DNA of 64,000 bases from Clostridiales bacterium (GCA_015056045.1 SVGZ01000009.1:1-64000); one strand, 5' to 3'. Shown: positions 52,700-62,004, numbered from the stretch's first letter. Made by a program: numbers and translations. The notes: generated by a model from the sequence alone, not told the origin.

Positions 52700-53808
52700 T
52701 AACCTACATCCTCCGGATCATCAAAAGCTTCATTAAAGAAATCATCATCCAGATCATCGGATTTGAAAACGCTGTCCATCATCTGGCTCTGCGATTTGAT
52801 ATCGATCTTATAGTTGGTAAGTTTTGCAGCGAGTCTTGCGTTCTGGCCTTCTTTGCCGATCGCGAGGGAAAGCTGAGAATCCGGTACGATGACCTTTGCT
52901 TCTCTTGCTTCTTCGTTGATCTGTACCATAACGACTTTTGCCGGTCTTAAAGCATTGGCGATGAATTCCATGGGGTCCATGCTCCAGGGAATAACGTCGA
53001 TGCGTTCCTGACTGAGTTCGCCGACAACTTTCTGGATTCTTGTGCCTCTCGGGCCTACGCAAGCGCCAACGGGATCGATATTTTTATCTTCGGAATAAAC
53101 GGCGATCTTGCTTCTCTGACCTGCTTCTCTGGCAACGGATTTGATAAGAACGGTGTTCTGTGCGATTTCCGGCACTTCGAGCTCAAAAAGACGGCGGACA
53201 AGACCCGGATGAGAACGGGATGTTACGATCTGCGGACCTTTTGCGGTCTTTCTGACTTCGATAACGTAAACCTTGATATACATACCGGGTTCGTATTTTT
53301 CACCGGGGATGACCTCACTCGGCGGAAGGATGCCTTCTGCACGGCCAAGGTCGATATAGACACAGCCGCGTTCAACACGGTTGACGGTACCTGTCATGAT
53401 CTCGTTTGCTTTTTCGATGTAGCGGTCATAGACAACGCTTCTTTCCGCTTCACGGATGCGCTGAACGACGACCTGTTTTGCTGTCTGTGCAGCGATACGG
53501 CCGAATGTCTTGGGTGTGACTTCGAGCTCCAGGACATCGCCTGCTTCATAGACAGGGTTGACTTTTCTTGCATCTTCGAGGCTGATCTCAAGAGCATCGT
53601 CGATAACATCTTCAACAACGGCTCTCTGGGAGAATACGCGGATCTGACCGGTTTCCTGATTGACTTCTACGCGGACGTTCGTAGCAACGTTATAGTTTCT
53701 TTTGTAAGCTGCGATCAGGGCTGTTTCGATCGCTTCAAGGATAACTTCCTTCTTGATCCCTTTTTCATACTCGAGCGCGTCTAATGCTTCAATAAGTTCT
53801 GTATTCAT
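52696..53808 (-). CDS. nusA: transcription termination/antitermination factor NusA
   Basis: The ATG at 53808 follows GGAAGA and gives 370 residues. The N-terminal RNAP-binding domain (1-125), S1 domain (about 130-200; GTVNRVERGCVYIDLG), and two KH domains (about 230-345; GACVGPRGTRIQ, LAIGKEGQNARLAAKLT) are complete. It acts in pausing, termination and antitermination and may control its own operon through the leader hairpin at 54330. Confidence 0.97.
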   Translation of the reverse strand: MNTELIEALDALEYEKGIKKEVILEAIETALIAAYKRNYNVATNVRVEVNQETGQIRVFSQRAVVEDVIDDALEISLEDARKVNPVYEAGDVLELEVTPKTFGRIAAQTAKQVVVQRIREAERSVVYDRYIEKANEIMTGTVNRVERGCVYIDLGRAEGILPPSEVIPGEKYEPGMYIKVYVIEVRKTAKGPQIVTSRSHPGLVRRLFELEVPEIAQNTVLIKSVAREAGQRSKIAVYSEDKNIDPVGACVGPRGTRIQKVVGELSQERIDVIPWSMDPMEFIANALRPAKVVMVQINEEAREAKVIVPDSQLSLAIGKEGQNARLAAKLTNYKIDIKSQSQMMDSVFKSDDLDDDFFNEAFDDPEDVGY

Positions 53809-53832
53809 TTTTCTTCCTTTCACCGGTCCTGA

Positions 53833-54297
53833 TCAAAAATTGATGTGCAGCCTGACGATAGCTGTCTTTTTCTTTGCAAATGTGAGGGCTTTTCCCTCTT
53901 TATCTTCAATTGTGAAATTTTCTTCATCGCTATGGATAAGCTTGCCGGAAAAATCCTTTTTGCCGTCTACCTTGGCAAAAAGCTTGACATCGACATCTCT
54001 TCCCTCTGCCCATGCGAATTCTCTTTCTGTTTTCAGGGCTCTGTCGAGTCCGGGCGAAGAGACGATGAGGATATAGGGATCTGCAACGGGGTTTGCGATA
54101 TCGAGCGGTTCATCGAGCGCACGGGATACTGCCTCGCAATCGTCAAGTGTAACGCCGCCTTCCTTATCTATATATATAATAAGTTCTGCGCCGCTTTCAC
54201 CGTTTTTGTTGAATTCCGTTCCGACATAGGTATAACCGAGCCCGGAAACGATCCCTTCCGCAACAGCTTCTGCTTTTAATTCTTCTTTTAATGCCAC
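53833..54297 (-). CDS. rimP: ribosome maturation factor RimP
   Basis: I chose the GTG at 54297 because AGGAAAGGA lies just upstream and the in-frame ATG codons further up fall inside a terminator-like hairpin. The 154-residue protein has the family core LGYTYVGTEFNKNGES, YIDKEGGVTLDDCEAVSRAL (in part) and YILIVSSPGLDR. It is needed for 30S maturation and is the first gene of the rimP-ribF operon. Confidence 0.92.
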   Translation of the reverse strand: MALKEELKAEAVAEGIVSGLGYTYVGTEFNKNGESGAELIIYIDKEGGVTLDDCEAVSRALDEPLDIANPVADPYILIVSSPGLDRALKTEREFAWAEGRDVDVKLFAKVDGKKDFSGKLIHSDEENFTIEDKEGKALTFAKKKTAIVRLHINF

Positions 54298-54329
54298 AGC
54301 TGATTCCTTTCCTGTTATTGACAAAATAG

Positions 54330-54356
54330 AAAGAGTGGACATCTTGCCCACTCTTT
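54330..54356 (-). terminator. leader hairpin (possible attenuator) before rimP-nusA
   Basis: On the minus strand AAAGAGTGG / CCACTCTTT with an internal loop is followed by an interrupted U tract (CTATTTTG). It lies between the promoter (54382-54410) and the rimP start (54297). A weak intrinsic terminator here would suit NusA-dependent autoregulation. Confidence 0.65.
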
Positions 54357-54381
54357 ACTTTAAGAGTATTTACTTAAATAA

Positions 54382-54410
54382 AGAGTAACACAGAAACACG
54401 CATTTTTCAA
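54382..54410 (-). promoter_or_regulatory. promoter of the rimP-nusA-infB operon
   Basis: Minus-strand -35 TTGAAA (54405-54410) and -10 TACTCT (54382-54387) with a 17-bp spacer. Confidence 0.55.
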
Positions 54411-54430
54411 GCGTTTTCGGCGTTTCATCG

Positions 54431-54452
54431 GGCTTTTTTCGCTAAAAAAGCC
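54431..54452 (-). terminator. terminator after RNase G
   Basis: GGCTTTTTT / AAAAAAGCC hairpin directly after the stop codon at 54453. The U residues lie in the stem and only a weak tract follows. Confidence 0.55.
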
Positions 54453-55985
54453 TTAATAGAAGGTGCATACATCGTGCATGCAGAGCTCCTTGGGATTTGT
54501 CTGTGCGAGTGCGATCACGCGGACATCATGGATATGTGCGGATTTGATCTGCTTCACATAGAAGACTTTTCCCTCATATGGCGGCAGGAGCGCTTCCTTC
54601 ACGGCATTCTTTTCCAGAATGAACTGACCGACGGAAGGTGCGACCTCCACAAGATATGCCGGGGAATCGTTGCGCTTGACTTCGCGCATAACGGCTCTTC
54701 TCACCTTCATCGCAACAGTCAGATCGGAATAGACGCGTCCGCTGCCCTGACAATACGGGCACTGCTTTTCGACAAGTGCAGAGAGCTTCTGACGCATCTT
54801 TTTGCGCGTCATCTCGATCAGGCCAAGCTCCGTCATGCCAAGGACATTGCACTTTGTTCTGTCCTTTTTGCAGGCTTCGGCAAGCTCTGTGATGACTCTC
54901 TGGCGGTTTTCCAGGATCTCCATATCGATGAAGTCGATGACGACGATACCGCCGATATCCCGCAGTCGCAGCTGACGGGCGATCTCTTTTGCGGCTTCGA
55001 TATTGGTTTTGAGGATCGTTTCCTGCAGGTTGTCTTCGCCGATATATTTGCCTGTGTTGACATCGATAACGGTCAGCGCTTCGGTTTCCTCGATGATGAG
55101 ATATGCGCCGCTCTTCAGCCATACCTTGCGGTTAAAGGCTTTTTCGAGCTTGCTTTCGATCTGATAGCGGTCAAAGATCTCTTCATCTTCCGGAACGAGG
55201 TAAACTCTTTCGGAAAGCTCGGGGATCGTGATATCGACAAACGCCTTTACCTTATCGAAATATTCCTTATCGTTGATAAAGAAACGATCGACATCTGCCG
55301 TGAACATATCGCGGATCGAACGGAACAGCAGCGTTTCTTCTGCATGGATGAGCCTCGGCGCAGAAACGAGATTGGCTTTCTGGCGGATCCTTTCCCAAAG
55401 CCTTGCCAGGAAGTTGATCTCCGTCTTGAATTCCTCTTCGGAAAAACCTTCTGCGGCTGTGCGGACGATAACGCCCATGCCTTCGGGTTTGATGCGGGTA
55501 AAGATCTCTTTTAAGCGTTCACGCTCATCTTCATCGACGATCCTGCGGGAAACACCGACATGATCGACAGTCGGCATAAGGACCATCATGCGTCCCGGAA
55601 GTGTGATGTGCGTTGTGATGCGCGCACCTTTCGTTCCGCCGGGCTGCTTTAAGACCTGTACCAATATCTCCTGCCCCTGTTTGAGCATATCCTTGATATT
55701 CGGGATCTTTTCTACTTCTTTTCTTTTGGGCTTTTCGTTCGGGAAATCGAATTCGGAAGGATCTTCGATGATATCCCCTGCATAGAGGAAGGCGTTTTTA
55801 TCCTGACCGATATCGACAAAGGCAGCCTGCATTCCCGGAAGAATGTTTTCTACCTTTCCCTTATAGATGTTCCCGACAAGCCTTTCGTTTCCTCTTGTTT
55901 CGACCTGCACTTCAAGAAGCTCGGTATCTTCCACAAGGGCAACACGGACTTGATACGGATTGACATCCGCAATAATTTCTCTCAT
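54453..55985 (-). CDS. rng: ribonuclease G/E family endoribonuclease
   Basis: The ATG at 55985 begins with MREIIADVNPYQVRVALVED and gives 510 residues. The S1 domain (about 35-120; GNIYKGKVENILPGMQAAFV), the DNase-I-like catalytic core with VIDVNTGKY and IDFIDME (metal-binding Asp residues), and the zinc link CPYCQGSGRVYS are intact. It processes rRNA and mRNA. It is the third gene after the B12-radical SAM and DUF2344 genes, a Clostridia arrangement that usually continues to rplU; here a terminator follows instead. Confidence 0.95.
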   Translation of the reverse strand: MREIIADVNPYQVRVALVEDTELLEVQVETRGNERLVGNIYKGKVENILPGMQAAFVDIGQDKNAFLYAGDIIEDPSEFDFPNEKPKRKEVEKIPNIKDMLKQGQEILVQVLKQPGGTKGARITTHITLPGRMMVLMPTVDHVGVSRRIVDEDERERLKEIFTRIKPEGMGVIVRTAAEGFSEEEFKTEINFLARLWERIRQKANLVSAPRLIHAEETLLFRSIRDMFTADVDRFFINDKEYFDKVKAFVDITIPELSERVYLVPEDEEIFDRYQIESKLEKAFNRKVWLKSGAYLIIEETEALTVIDVNTGKYIGEDNLQETILKTNIEAAKEIARQLRLRDIGGIVVIDFIDMEILENRQRVITELAEACKKDRTKCNVLGMTELGLIEMTRKKMRQKLSALVEKQCPYCQGSGRVYSDLTVAMKVRRAVMREVKRNDSPAYLVEVAPSVGQFILEKNAVKEALLPPYEGKVFYVKQIKSAHIHDVRVIALAQTNPKELCMHDVCTFY

Positions 55986-56091
55986 TAAAACCATCCTTTT
56001 GCAATGCATGAAAAAAGACAAGCCAAGAAAGCCGCCTCTTTTGCAGCAATGCAGTAAACTATAAAACTCTATATAAACAGCCTTATGCTGT

Positions 56092-56736
56092 TTAATTCAA
56101 AATATTTTCCACAAAAAGTGCGGATAAGGGTTTTGCTTCACTGTCGATATTGGTGAAAAGCTCTCTTCTGACGATTCGGATGTTTTCACCCGGTGCAAGG
56201 TATTCCATCAGCGTAAAGGGGCTCAGGGAAGCCTTGGAAGAAAGCGATAAAACGAGCTTTGCATGGTCTTCTTCGATATCTGCATCAAAAACGAGAGAAC
56301 GTGCATCGAGCTCTGTTCCTTTTTTATTCTGCAGCATATAGCTTTCCATCGCCATGAAAGCACGCAGTTTTTCGGCAACGCCTGCACCGAAATAGATGTC
56401 GTATTCTGCGCTTTCGACGGCAGCCATAAGCTTTTTGCCCTTATCTTCGAGCTTGCCGACCGCAGCAATTTTTACATCAGGCGGCATGACACGAGAAAGC
56501 TTTGAAGCGATGTTTTCTTCGCCTTCCTGTGCGGAAAATTCCATATAATCGCCCGTTGTCTCAAGACCGACGGCAAGAGCCTGTGCAAAAGAAAGGATAA
56601 TATGCGGATTGAAGCCCTGCGAATAAACCGCACGAATACCGCTCCTGCGGATCGCACGCGAAAAGACGCGCTGCATATCCAGATGGGAAACGAATTTGCT
56701 CATTCCCGTTCTTTCGAATTTAATACCGATCCTCAT
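56092..56736 (-). CDS. TIGR03936/DUF2344 protein
   Basis: The 214-residue protein has RIGIKFERTGMSKFVSHLDM, the VYSQGFNPHIILSFAQAL segment and a strand-rich C-terminal half. It is partner to the TIGR03960 radical SAM protein 3 bp upstream; in some genomes the two are fused. The pair is thought to modify RNA or ribosome components, but no reaction is proven to my knowledge. Confidence 0.9.
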   Translation of the reverse strand: MRIGIKFERTGMSKFVSHLDMQRVFSRAIRRSGIRAVYSQGFNPHIILSFAQALAVGLETTGDYMEFSAQEGEENIASKLSRVMPPDVKIAAVGKLEDKGKKLMAAVESAEYDIYFGAGVAEKLRAFMAMESYMLQNKKGTELDARSLVFDADIEEDHAKLVLSLSSKASLSPFTLMEYLAPGENIRIVRRELFTNIDSEAKPLSALFVENILN

Positions 56737-56739
56737 ATA

Positions 56740-58578
56740 TCAGCCTTTCTTTTTGATATTGCCGAGTTTCAGGCAGATATCAGCCATACCGCAGGCATTG
56801 CAGCCAAGGCGGCAGTCATCTGTTGTTTTTTCTTCATAAGCGAGCTGCGCTTCTTTTTTTAAGTAATCATCCGAAACAAGGCAGCTGATGTGGCTCCACG
56901 GGAGAACTTCGTCTTTATTTCTTCTGCGGTTCGCATAGAAATGCGGGTCAATGCCCAAAGCCTCGAAAGCTTCTTCGTAGAGGTCATATTTGAAATAATC
57001 CTGCCAGCTGTCAAACATGGCACCGCGTTCGGAAACATAGCTTAACACTTTGCCGAGCCTTCTGTCGCCTGCAGCGAAGATCGCTTCAAGATAGCTGAGT
57101 TTGGATTCGTGGTAGTTATAGGTAACGCCGCGGATGCGGAGCTTTTCTTTCAGATAAGCCTGTTTTTCGCGGAGGACTTCGATGCTGTCCTGCGGTTCCC
57201 ACTGGAAAGGCGTATGCGGCTTCGGGACAAAAGAAGCTGTGCTGACCGTGATCTTGAGACTGCCTTTGCGGAGTTCCTTCGGGACATCATAGAAGACGTG
57301 CGTGATCTTGCGGACGACATCCGCAATACCGTCGAGATCTTCGTAAGTTTCCGTCGGCAAGCCGATCATAAAATAGAGTTTAATCGTCGTCGTGCCGCTT
57401 TCAAAAGCATTTCTGACGCCTTTTAAGATCTCTTCTTCGGTGATGTTTTTGTTGATGACATCACGGAGTCGCTGTGTTCCCGCTTCGGGTGCAAAGGTAA
57501 AGCTGCCCTTTCTTGCGGTCTGCATGCGCTTTGCATATTCCCTGCCGAAAGAGTCGATCCTGAGCGACGGAAGCGAAACGGATACGCCTCTTTCGCCCAA
57601 TGTATCGAGCATTCCGCCGACAAGTTCATCGATCTCGGAATGATCGCCCGAGCTGAGCGAAGACAGCGAAACTTCATCATAACCGGCGTTATCGATCATA
57701 TGGCATGCCTGTTCGATAAGGAGGTCTTTGCTTCTTTCACGAAGAGGTCTGTAAATATAGCCGGCCTGACAGAAACGGCAGCCGCGTGTACAGCCGCGGA
57801 AAATTTCAAGCGTTGCTCTGTCGTGAACCGTTCCGATATAGGGAACGACAGGTTCAATCGGGAAATAGCTCTTATTCATATCGGGCATGAAGCGCTTATA
57901 AACGGGCATCTGCGGGCCTGTGATCTTTGCGACTGTGCCGTCTTCGTTATAAGTAAAATCATACTGCGAAGGAACATAGACTCCGGGGATCATGGCAGCT
58001 TCACGAAGGAAAGCCTCCTTATCCGTATTGCCGGCATCTTTATATTTCACATAAAGATCAATGATTTCGTTATTGACTTCTTCACCTTCGCCGATGACGA
58101 AAAGATCGACGAAATCCGCAAGCGGTTCGGGATTAAAGGTGCAGGTTCCACCGCACATTACGATCGGCAGACCTTTTCTATCCTTTGCCAAAGGCTCGAT
58201 GCCGGCCATTTTCAGCATGGCGATAACGGTCGTATAGCACATTTCATAGGACAGGTTGAAGCCGATGATATCAAATTCGGAAGCAGGCGTGAATGTTTCA
58301 AGGGAATACAGCGGGATGCCTGCCTTTTTCATTTCTTCCTGCATATCCGGGAAAGGCGCAAAGCACTGCTCTGCATAGGTATCCTCTCGCTCGTTCGTCA
58401 GCTTATAGAGGATCTGCGTTCCCAGGTGAGACATGCCCACTTCATATACATCCGGAAAAGCGTACAGAAAACGGACTTTATACGCATCCTTTTTTACTCT
58501 TCCAAGCTCACCGCCGACGTATCTTCCCGGTTTTTCGACCTTGGAAAGAATTGCGGTAAGTGCATTCATATCTATCAA
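56740..58578 (-). CDS. TIGR03960 B12-binding-like radical SAM protein
   Basis: A 612-residue protein with an N-terminal B12-binding-like domain (about 1-190) and a radical SAM core with CTRGCRFC (about residues 265-272), then a C-terminal region ending in a further Cys cluster (CRLGCNACGMADIC). TTG at 58578 has GGAGG 8 bp upstream, so I keep it, although ATG at 58569 is possible. It is the first gene of the operon with DUF2344 and RNase G. Confidence 0.92.
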   Translation of the reverse strand: MIDMNALTAILSKVEKPGRYVGGELGRVKKDAYKVRFLYAFPDVYEVGMSHLGTQILYKLTNEREDTYAEQCFAPFPDMQEEMKKAGIPLYSLETFTPASEFDIIGFNLSYEMCYTTVIAMLKMAGIEPLAKDRKGLPIVMCGGTCTFNPEPLADFVDLFVIGEGEEVNNEIIDLYVKYKDAGNTDKEAFLREAAMIPGVYVPSQYDFTYNEDGTVAKITGPQMPVYKRFMPDMNKSYFPIEPVVPYIGTVHDRATLEIFRGCTRGCRFCQAGYIYRPLRERSKDLLIEQACHMIDNAGYDEVSLSSLSSGDHSEIDELVGGMLDTLGERGVSVSLPSLRIDSFGREYAKRMQTARKGSFTFAPEAGTQRLRDVINKNITEEEILKGVRNAFESGTTTIKLYFMIGLPTETYEDLDGIADVVRKITHVFYDVPKELRKGSLKITVSTASFVPKPHTPFQWEPQDSIEVLREKQAYLKEKLRIRGVTYNYHESKLSYLEAIFAAGDRRLGKVLSYVSERGAMFDSWQDYFKYDLYEEAFEALGIDPHFYANRRRNKDEVLPWSHISCLVSDDYLKKEAQLAYEEKTTDDCRLGCNACGMADICLKLGNIKKKG

Positions 58579-58612
58579 AATAATTTCCTCCGAAATTGAT
58601 CACTTGGCATGT

Positions 58613-58642
58613 TAAAAGCCCAATGCAATTTGCAGAGGGCTT
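58613..58642 (-). other. leader stem-loop upstream of TIGR03960 gene
   Basis: AAAGCCC / GGGCTTT stem closes a 16-nt loop that itself contains TGCAAATTGCA. It is followed on the minus strand by a short T4 run, between the promoter and the TTG start. It may be a weak attenuator. Confidence 0.5.
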
Positions 58643-58667
58643 TACTAACAGACCAACATATAAATGA

Positions 58668-58696
58668 ATTATACACCGTGGAATGTATAAGGTCAA
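58668..58696 (-). promoter_or_regulatory. promoter of TIGR03960-DUF2344-RNase G operon
   Basis: Minus-strand -35 TTGACC (58691-58696) and -10 TATAAT (58668-58673) with a 17-bp spacer. Confidence 0.75.
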
Positions 58697-58732
58697 GTTT
58701 TTTCGATTAAAATGGGAAAACTTTAGCTAAAT

Positions 58733-60073
58733 TTATACAAGATTTTTTCTCTTTGCAAGCTCAGCCGCTTCTTTTCTCGTGCGCACGCCAAGCTTCTGAT
58801 AAAGATTCCCCGTATGAAACTTAACAGTACGCTCCGTAATGTTTAATTTTGCGGCAATTTCATTGTTCCGAAGCTTATCTGCAAGGCATTTCAAGATCAG
58901 CTTTTCCCGTTTGGTAAGATGGATATTCTGCGGATAAAACTTGCGGAAAGCTCTCAGAATTTCCTCGGCAAACGAAACAAGTTTCTGATCATGGCAATTC
59001 TTTATAAATTCCTCTATAATTTCTGCGGTTTCGCTGCCTTCGTCGATAAAGAGCATCTGATAACGATACGGCAAAGCTTTTGCAACAGCATTCCCTATCG
59101 TTTCCGCTGCAGATTCTCTATCATCTGCAAAAAGAAAAATCTTTGCCATCAGGATATCGATACGGATTTGATCGAGCGTTCTTTGGTACAGGTTTGTTAT
59201 GTTCTGCAGACGATAGCATTTCTGCATGGCACTCACATACTTCGCTTTGCCGATCAGCTCACGCACATACGAAATTTCGCTTGTGATGCTGTAAAACTTT
59301 CCCGAAGGAACAGCGCTAAGCTCATAATTCTTTGGTTTTACGCCAAGAAATTCCTGTACAGTTTTTAGATTATTTAAGTTTAGGTTTTTATTATCATTTA
59401 TAAGTCCATTTAAAATCTCTTCGGATGCTTTCAAATCTTCAAAACGTAGGATCTTTGCCAAAAGGATCTTTGCGGATGTGATCAATTCTTCCGTTTCCGC
59501 TTTTCCGATAATCTCTTCGATCAGAGCTGCGGCTTTTTCATGCTTTCCCTGCAGATAAAGTGATTCCGCTGCTGCGAGTTTATAAGCCAAAACACCTTTG
59601 CTTTCATAGAGAAACGAGAAAATCCCTTGCAGGAGCTCCATGCCGGCATCGTCTTCAAAATAACAGGAAAGGTCTTTTATCCCGTTTAACACGCTGAAAT
59701 TTCCGCCTGTTGCGAAGAAAGGAAGTTCCTCACGGATAACGCTTTCTTTGACCTCATCCATGAGAGCTTTTTCGGGCAATTCCTCCGGCTTTGCCAAAAG
59801 AAGGATCCCCATGGCTTTATATTTCTCATATCCTTCCATACGCAGCAATTCCGCAAAACATTTTTCCGCTTCCTTTATTTCAGCGGAAAGCCAATGCAGA
59901 TAAAGCTTTGCAAAAAGCAACACAGGCGATGTATAGATGACAGTATTTGGTACAGGTTTTATTATATCCAAAGCAGCTTCACATTCCATAAGATCCATCC
60001 CCTGCCGCAGGATGTTTTCTATGGTTTTTTCAAGTTCCGACAGCGAAACGTTTTGTTTTTCCGTATTCATCAT
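58733..60073 (-). CDS. LuxR-type transcriptional regulator with helical sensor region
   Basis: The 446-residue protein ends in a LuxR HTH (about 385-446; LTKREKLILKCLADKL, NNEIAAKLNITERTVKFH). The remaining ~380 residues are helical, with TPR-like pairs (AEKCFAELLRMEGYEKYKA, KHEKAAALIEEIIG). It resembles the C-terminal half of MalT-type regulators without the P-loop ATPase. It is divergent from hflX with its own promoter and has no obvious target operon; ligand unknown. Confidence 0.87.
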   Translation of the reverse strand: MMNTEKQNVSLSELEKTIENILRQGMDLMECEAALDIIKPVPNTVIYTSPVLLFAKLYLHWLSAEIKEAEKCFAELLRMEGYEKYKAMGILLLAKPEELPEKALMDEVKESVIREELPFFATGGNFSVLNGIKDLSCYFEDDAGMELLQGIFSFLYESKGVLAYKLAAAESLYLQGKHEKAAALIEEIIGKAETEELITSAKILLAKILRFEDLKASEEILNGLINDNKNLNLNNLKTVQEFLGVKPKNYELSAVPSGKFYSITSEISYVRELIGKAKYVSAMQKCYRLQNITNLYQRTLDQIRIDILMAKIFLFADDRESAAETIGNAVAKALPYRYQMLFIDEGSETAEIIEEFIKNCHDQKLVSFAEEILRAFRKFYPQNIHLTKREKLILKCLADKLRNNEIAAKLNITERTVKFHTGNLYQKLGVRTRKEAAELAKRKNLV

Positions 60074-60108
60074 AAACCTCGGTTCCGGTATTTCTTTCTT
60101 CTCTATAC

Positions 60109-60137
60109 ATCATATCTAAGTACAGGAATTTTGTCCA
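60109..60137 (-). promoter_or_regulatory. promoter of LuxR-type regulator
   Basis: Minus-strand -35 TGGACA (60132-60137) and -10 TATGAT (60109-60114) with a 17-bp spacer. Confidence 0.55.
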
Positions 60138-60182
60138 GTATATTTTCCTTGAAAATGAAATATAGTAATTATCCTTTTTGTA

Positions 60183-60191
60183 TGATATAAT
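60183..60191 (+). promoter_or_regulatory. extended -10 promoter of hflX
   Basis: TGATATAAT: consensus TATAAT (60186-60191) with a TG extension and no good -35 box, 29 bp before the start. Confidence 0.6.
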
Positions 60192-60219
60192 GGTATTACC
60201 TATTATACAGGAGATTTAC

Positions 60220-62004
60220 ATGATCAACGGAAATACGACAGGCGTCAGAAGATACGACCTGGAACAACTTGATAAAATATACGAAATGAAGTTCAGCAGC
60301 GGCGATTTCGCACCGAAAGAACTTCTCGATATCATGGCGGAATACACGGGAAAACTCAACAGAGAGATCTCCGTTTTTCTCGGCAGAAACGGCGCTGTCC
60401 TCGACGTTTCGATCGGCACGAACAGCGATGTACAGATGCCGAGCATCCGCAAACGCAGAGGTACCGTTACTCTTTCGGGCGTTCGCTGCCTGCATACACA
60501 CCCCAACGCAACCTCTATGCTCTCCACCGTCGACTTGGGAACACTTTCTTCCGCAAGAATGGACGCCATGTGTGCGATCAGCGTTCGCGACGGTAAAGCG
60601 ATCAGCTTAACAGCGGCATTTATCGGCGAAGCACTCAATAAACCCGTTATTTACGGGCCTTTTGCGGCAGATAAGATACCGAACAGCAATTTGACCGAAG
60701 AGATCACGCTTGCGACAAGGCGTGTTGCCGAGATCGTCAGCATGACGGATGCTTCCGACAAAAAGGAACGTGCGATTCTCGTCGGACTTAACGCAACGGA
60801 TGCGAGCATGCACGAACTCGCAAGGCTTGCGGAAACGGCAGATGTTGAAGTCGTTTATGTTGACGTGCAAAAACGCCCGAGGGACAGCAGTATGTATATC
60901 GGCAAAGGCAAAGTTCACGAGCTTTCCCAAGTCGCAACTTCCCTCGAAGCAGATACTTTTATTTTTAACGATGATCTTTCGCCTTCCGAACAGAGAAACC
61001 TTGAAGATGCGCTGCACCTGAAAGTTATTGACAGAACGACGCTCATCCTCGATATTTTCGCAAGGCATGCCAAATCCCGTGAAGGCTGCCTGCAGGTCGA
61101 ACTGGCACAGCTCAAATATAACCTGCCGAGGCTCGTCGGTATGTGGACATTCTTCTCCCGTTCCGGTGGCGGAATCGGTACAGTCGGACCCGGCGAAACG
61201 CAGATCGAACTCGACAAACGAATGATCAGGCGACGTATTTTTGAACTTGAACGCGAGATCAAGCGCCTCGAAGCGCAAAGAAAACTCCGCAGAGCATCCC
61301 GTGAACGCAACCGTATGAAGCAGATCGCACTCGTCGGCTATACAAACGCAGGCAAGAGCAGCTTTCTCAATGCCGTTTCCAATGCGGATGTTTTGGCGGT
61401 CGATAAGCTTTTCGCAACGCTTGACCCGGTAACAAGACGCGCAGAATTGCCCTCGGGAAGAACAGCGCTTTTTACGGATACGGTCGGCTTTATCGAAAAA
61501 CTACCGCATGACCTTGTCGATGCTTTCCGCTCTACCCTTGAAGAAGCTTTGCAGGCCGATCTCCTTCTGATCGTTGTCGATATTTCCGATGAAAACCATA
61601 TTCATCAGATGGATGTCGTCAAAGAAGTTTTGGGTTCGCTCGGCGCAGAGGATAAAAACATCCTTTTCGTTTACAACAAATGCGACAGGCTCATCGAAAC
61701 ACCGCAGAACAGCGAAAATGCCTACTTTATTTCCGCAAAAACGGGCGAAGGCATACCGGCGCTTCTGGCCGCGATCGACGAAAAATTTGCACCGCAGTAT
61801 GTTGAGCTGACGGTCGAGCTTGAATACAGCGAAAGCGCTTTGATGGCGCTCATTCAGCGCAACGCAAAGGGCAATGTGGAGATCGATTACGGCGAACGCA
61901 TGAAGATCAGCGCAAACGTTCCGCGCGAAGTGGAAGAAGAGATCATGGAAACGCTCATCCGCAAAGGCCGCATCAAAATCCAGAAAGAAGAAGACTATTA
62001 TTAA
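60220..62004 (+). CDS. hflX: GTPase HflX with N-terminal JAMM-like domain
   Basis: The ATG at 60220 (AGGAG upstream) gives 594 residues, about 170 more than standard HflX. Residues 1-180 are an added domain containing HTHP-x6-S-x2-D (about 97-110), which fits the JAMM metal-site pattern HxH-x7-S-x2-D. The rest is HflX: N-terminal subdomain with MYIGKGKVHEL, coiled coil, GPGETQIE, and the GTPase with GYTNAGKSS (G1), DTVGFI (G3) and NKCD (G4). HflX splits stalled 70S ribosomes. This long form recurs in Clostridia, but the role of the extra domain is not known to me. Confidence 0.93.
   Translation: MINGNTTGVRRYDLEQLDKIYEMKFSSGDFAPKELLDIMAEYTGKLNREISVFLGRNGAVLDVSIGTNSDVQMPSIRKRRGTVTLSGVRCLHTHPNATSMLSTVDLGTLSSARMDAMCAISVRDGKAISLTAAFIGEALNKPVIYGPFAADKIPNSNLTEEITLATRRVAEIVSMTDASDKKERAILVGLNATDASMHELARLAETADVEVVYVDVQKRPRDSSMYIGKGKVHELSQVATSLEADTFIFNDDLSPSEQRNLEDALHLKVIDRTTLILDIFARHAKSREGCLQVELAQLKYNLPRLVGMWTFFSRSGGGIGTVGPGETQIELDKRMIRRRIFELEREIKRLEAQRKLRRASRERNRMKQIALVGYTNAGKSSFLNAVSNADVLAVDKLFATLDPVTRRAELPSGRTALFTDTVGFIEKLPHDLVDAFRSTLEEALQADLLLIVVDISDENHIHQMDVVKEVLGSLGAEDKNILFVYNKCDRLIETPQNSENAYFISAKTGEGIPALLAAIDEKFAPQYVELTVELEYSESALMALIQRNAKGNVEIDYGERMKISANVPREVEEEIMETLIRKGRIKIQKEEDYY

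Noticed and set aside
54298-54351. longer rimP reading frame from upstream ATG codons
   Set aside because: These codons fall in the leader hairpin and lack a ribosome binding site; the GTG at 54297 has a strong one.
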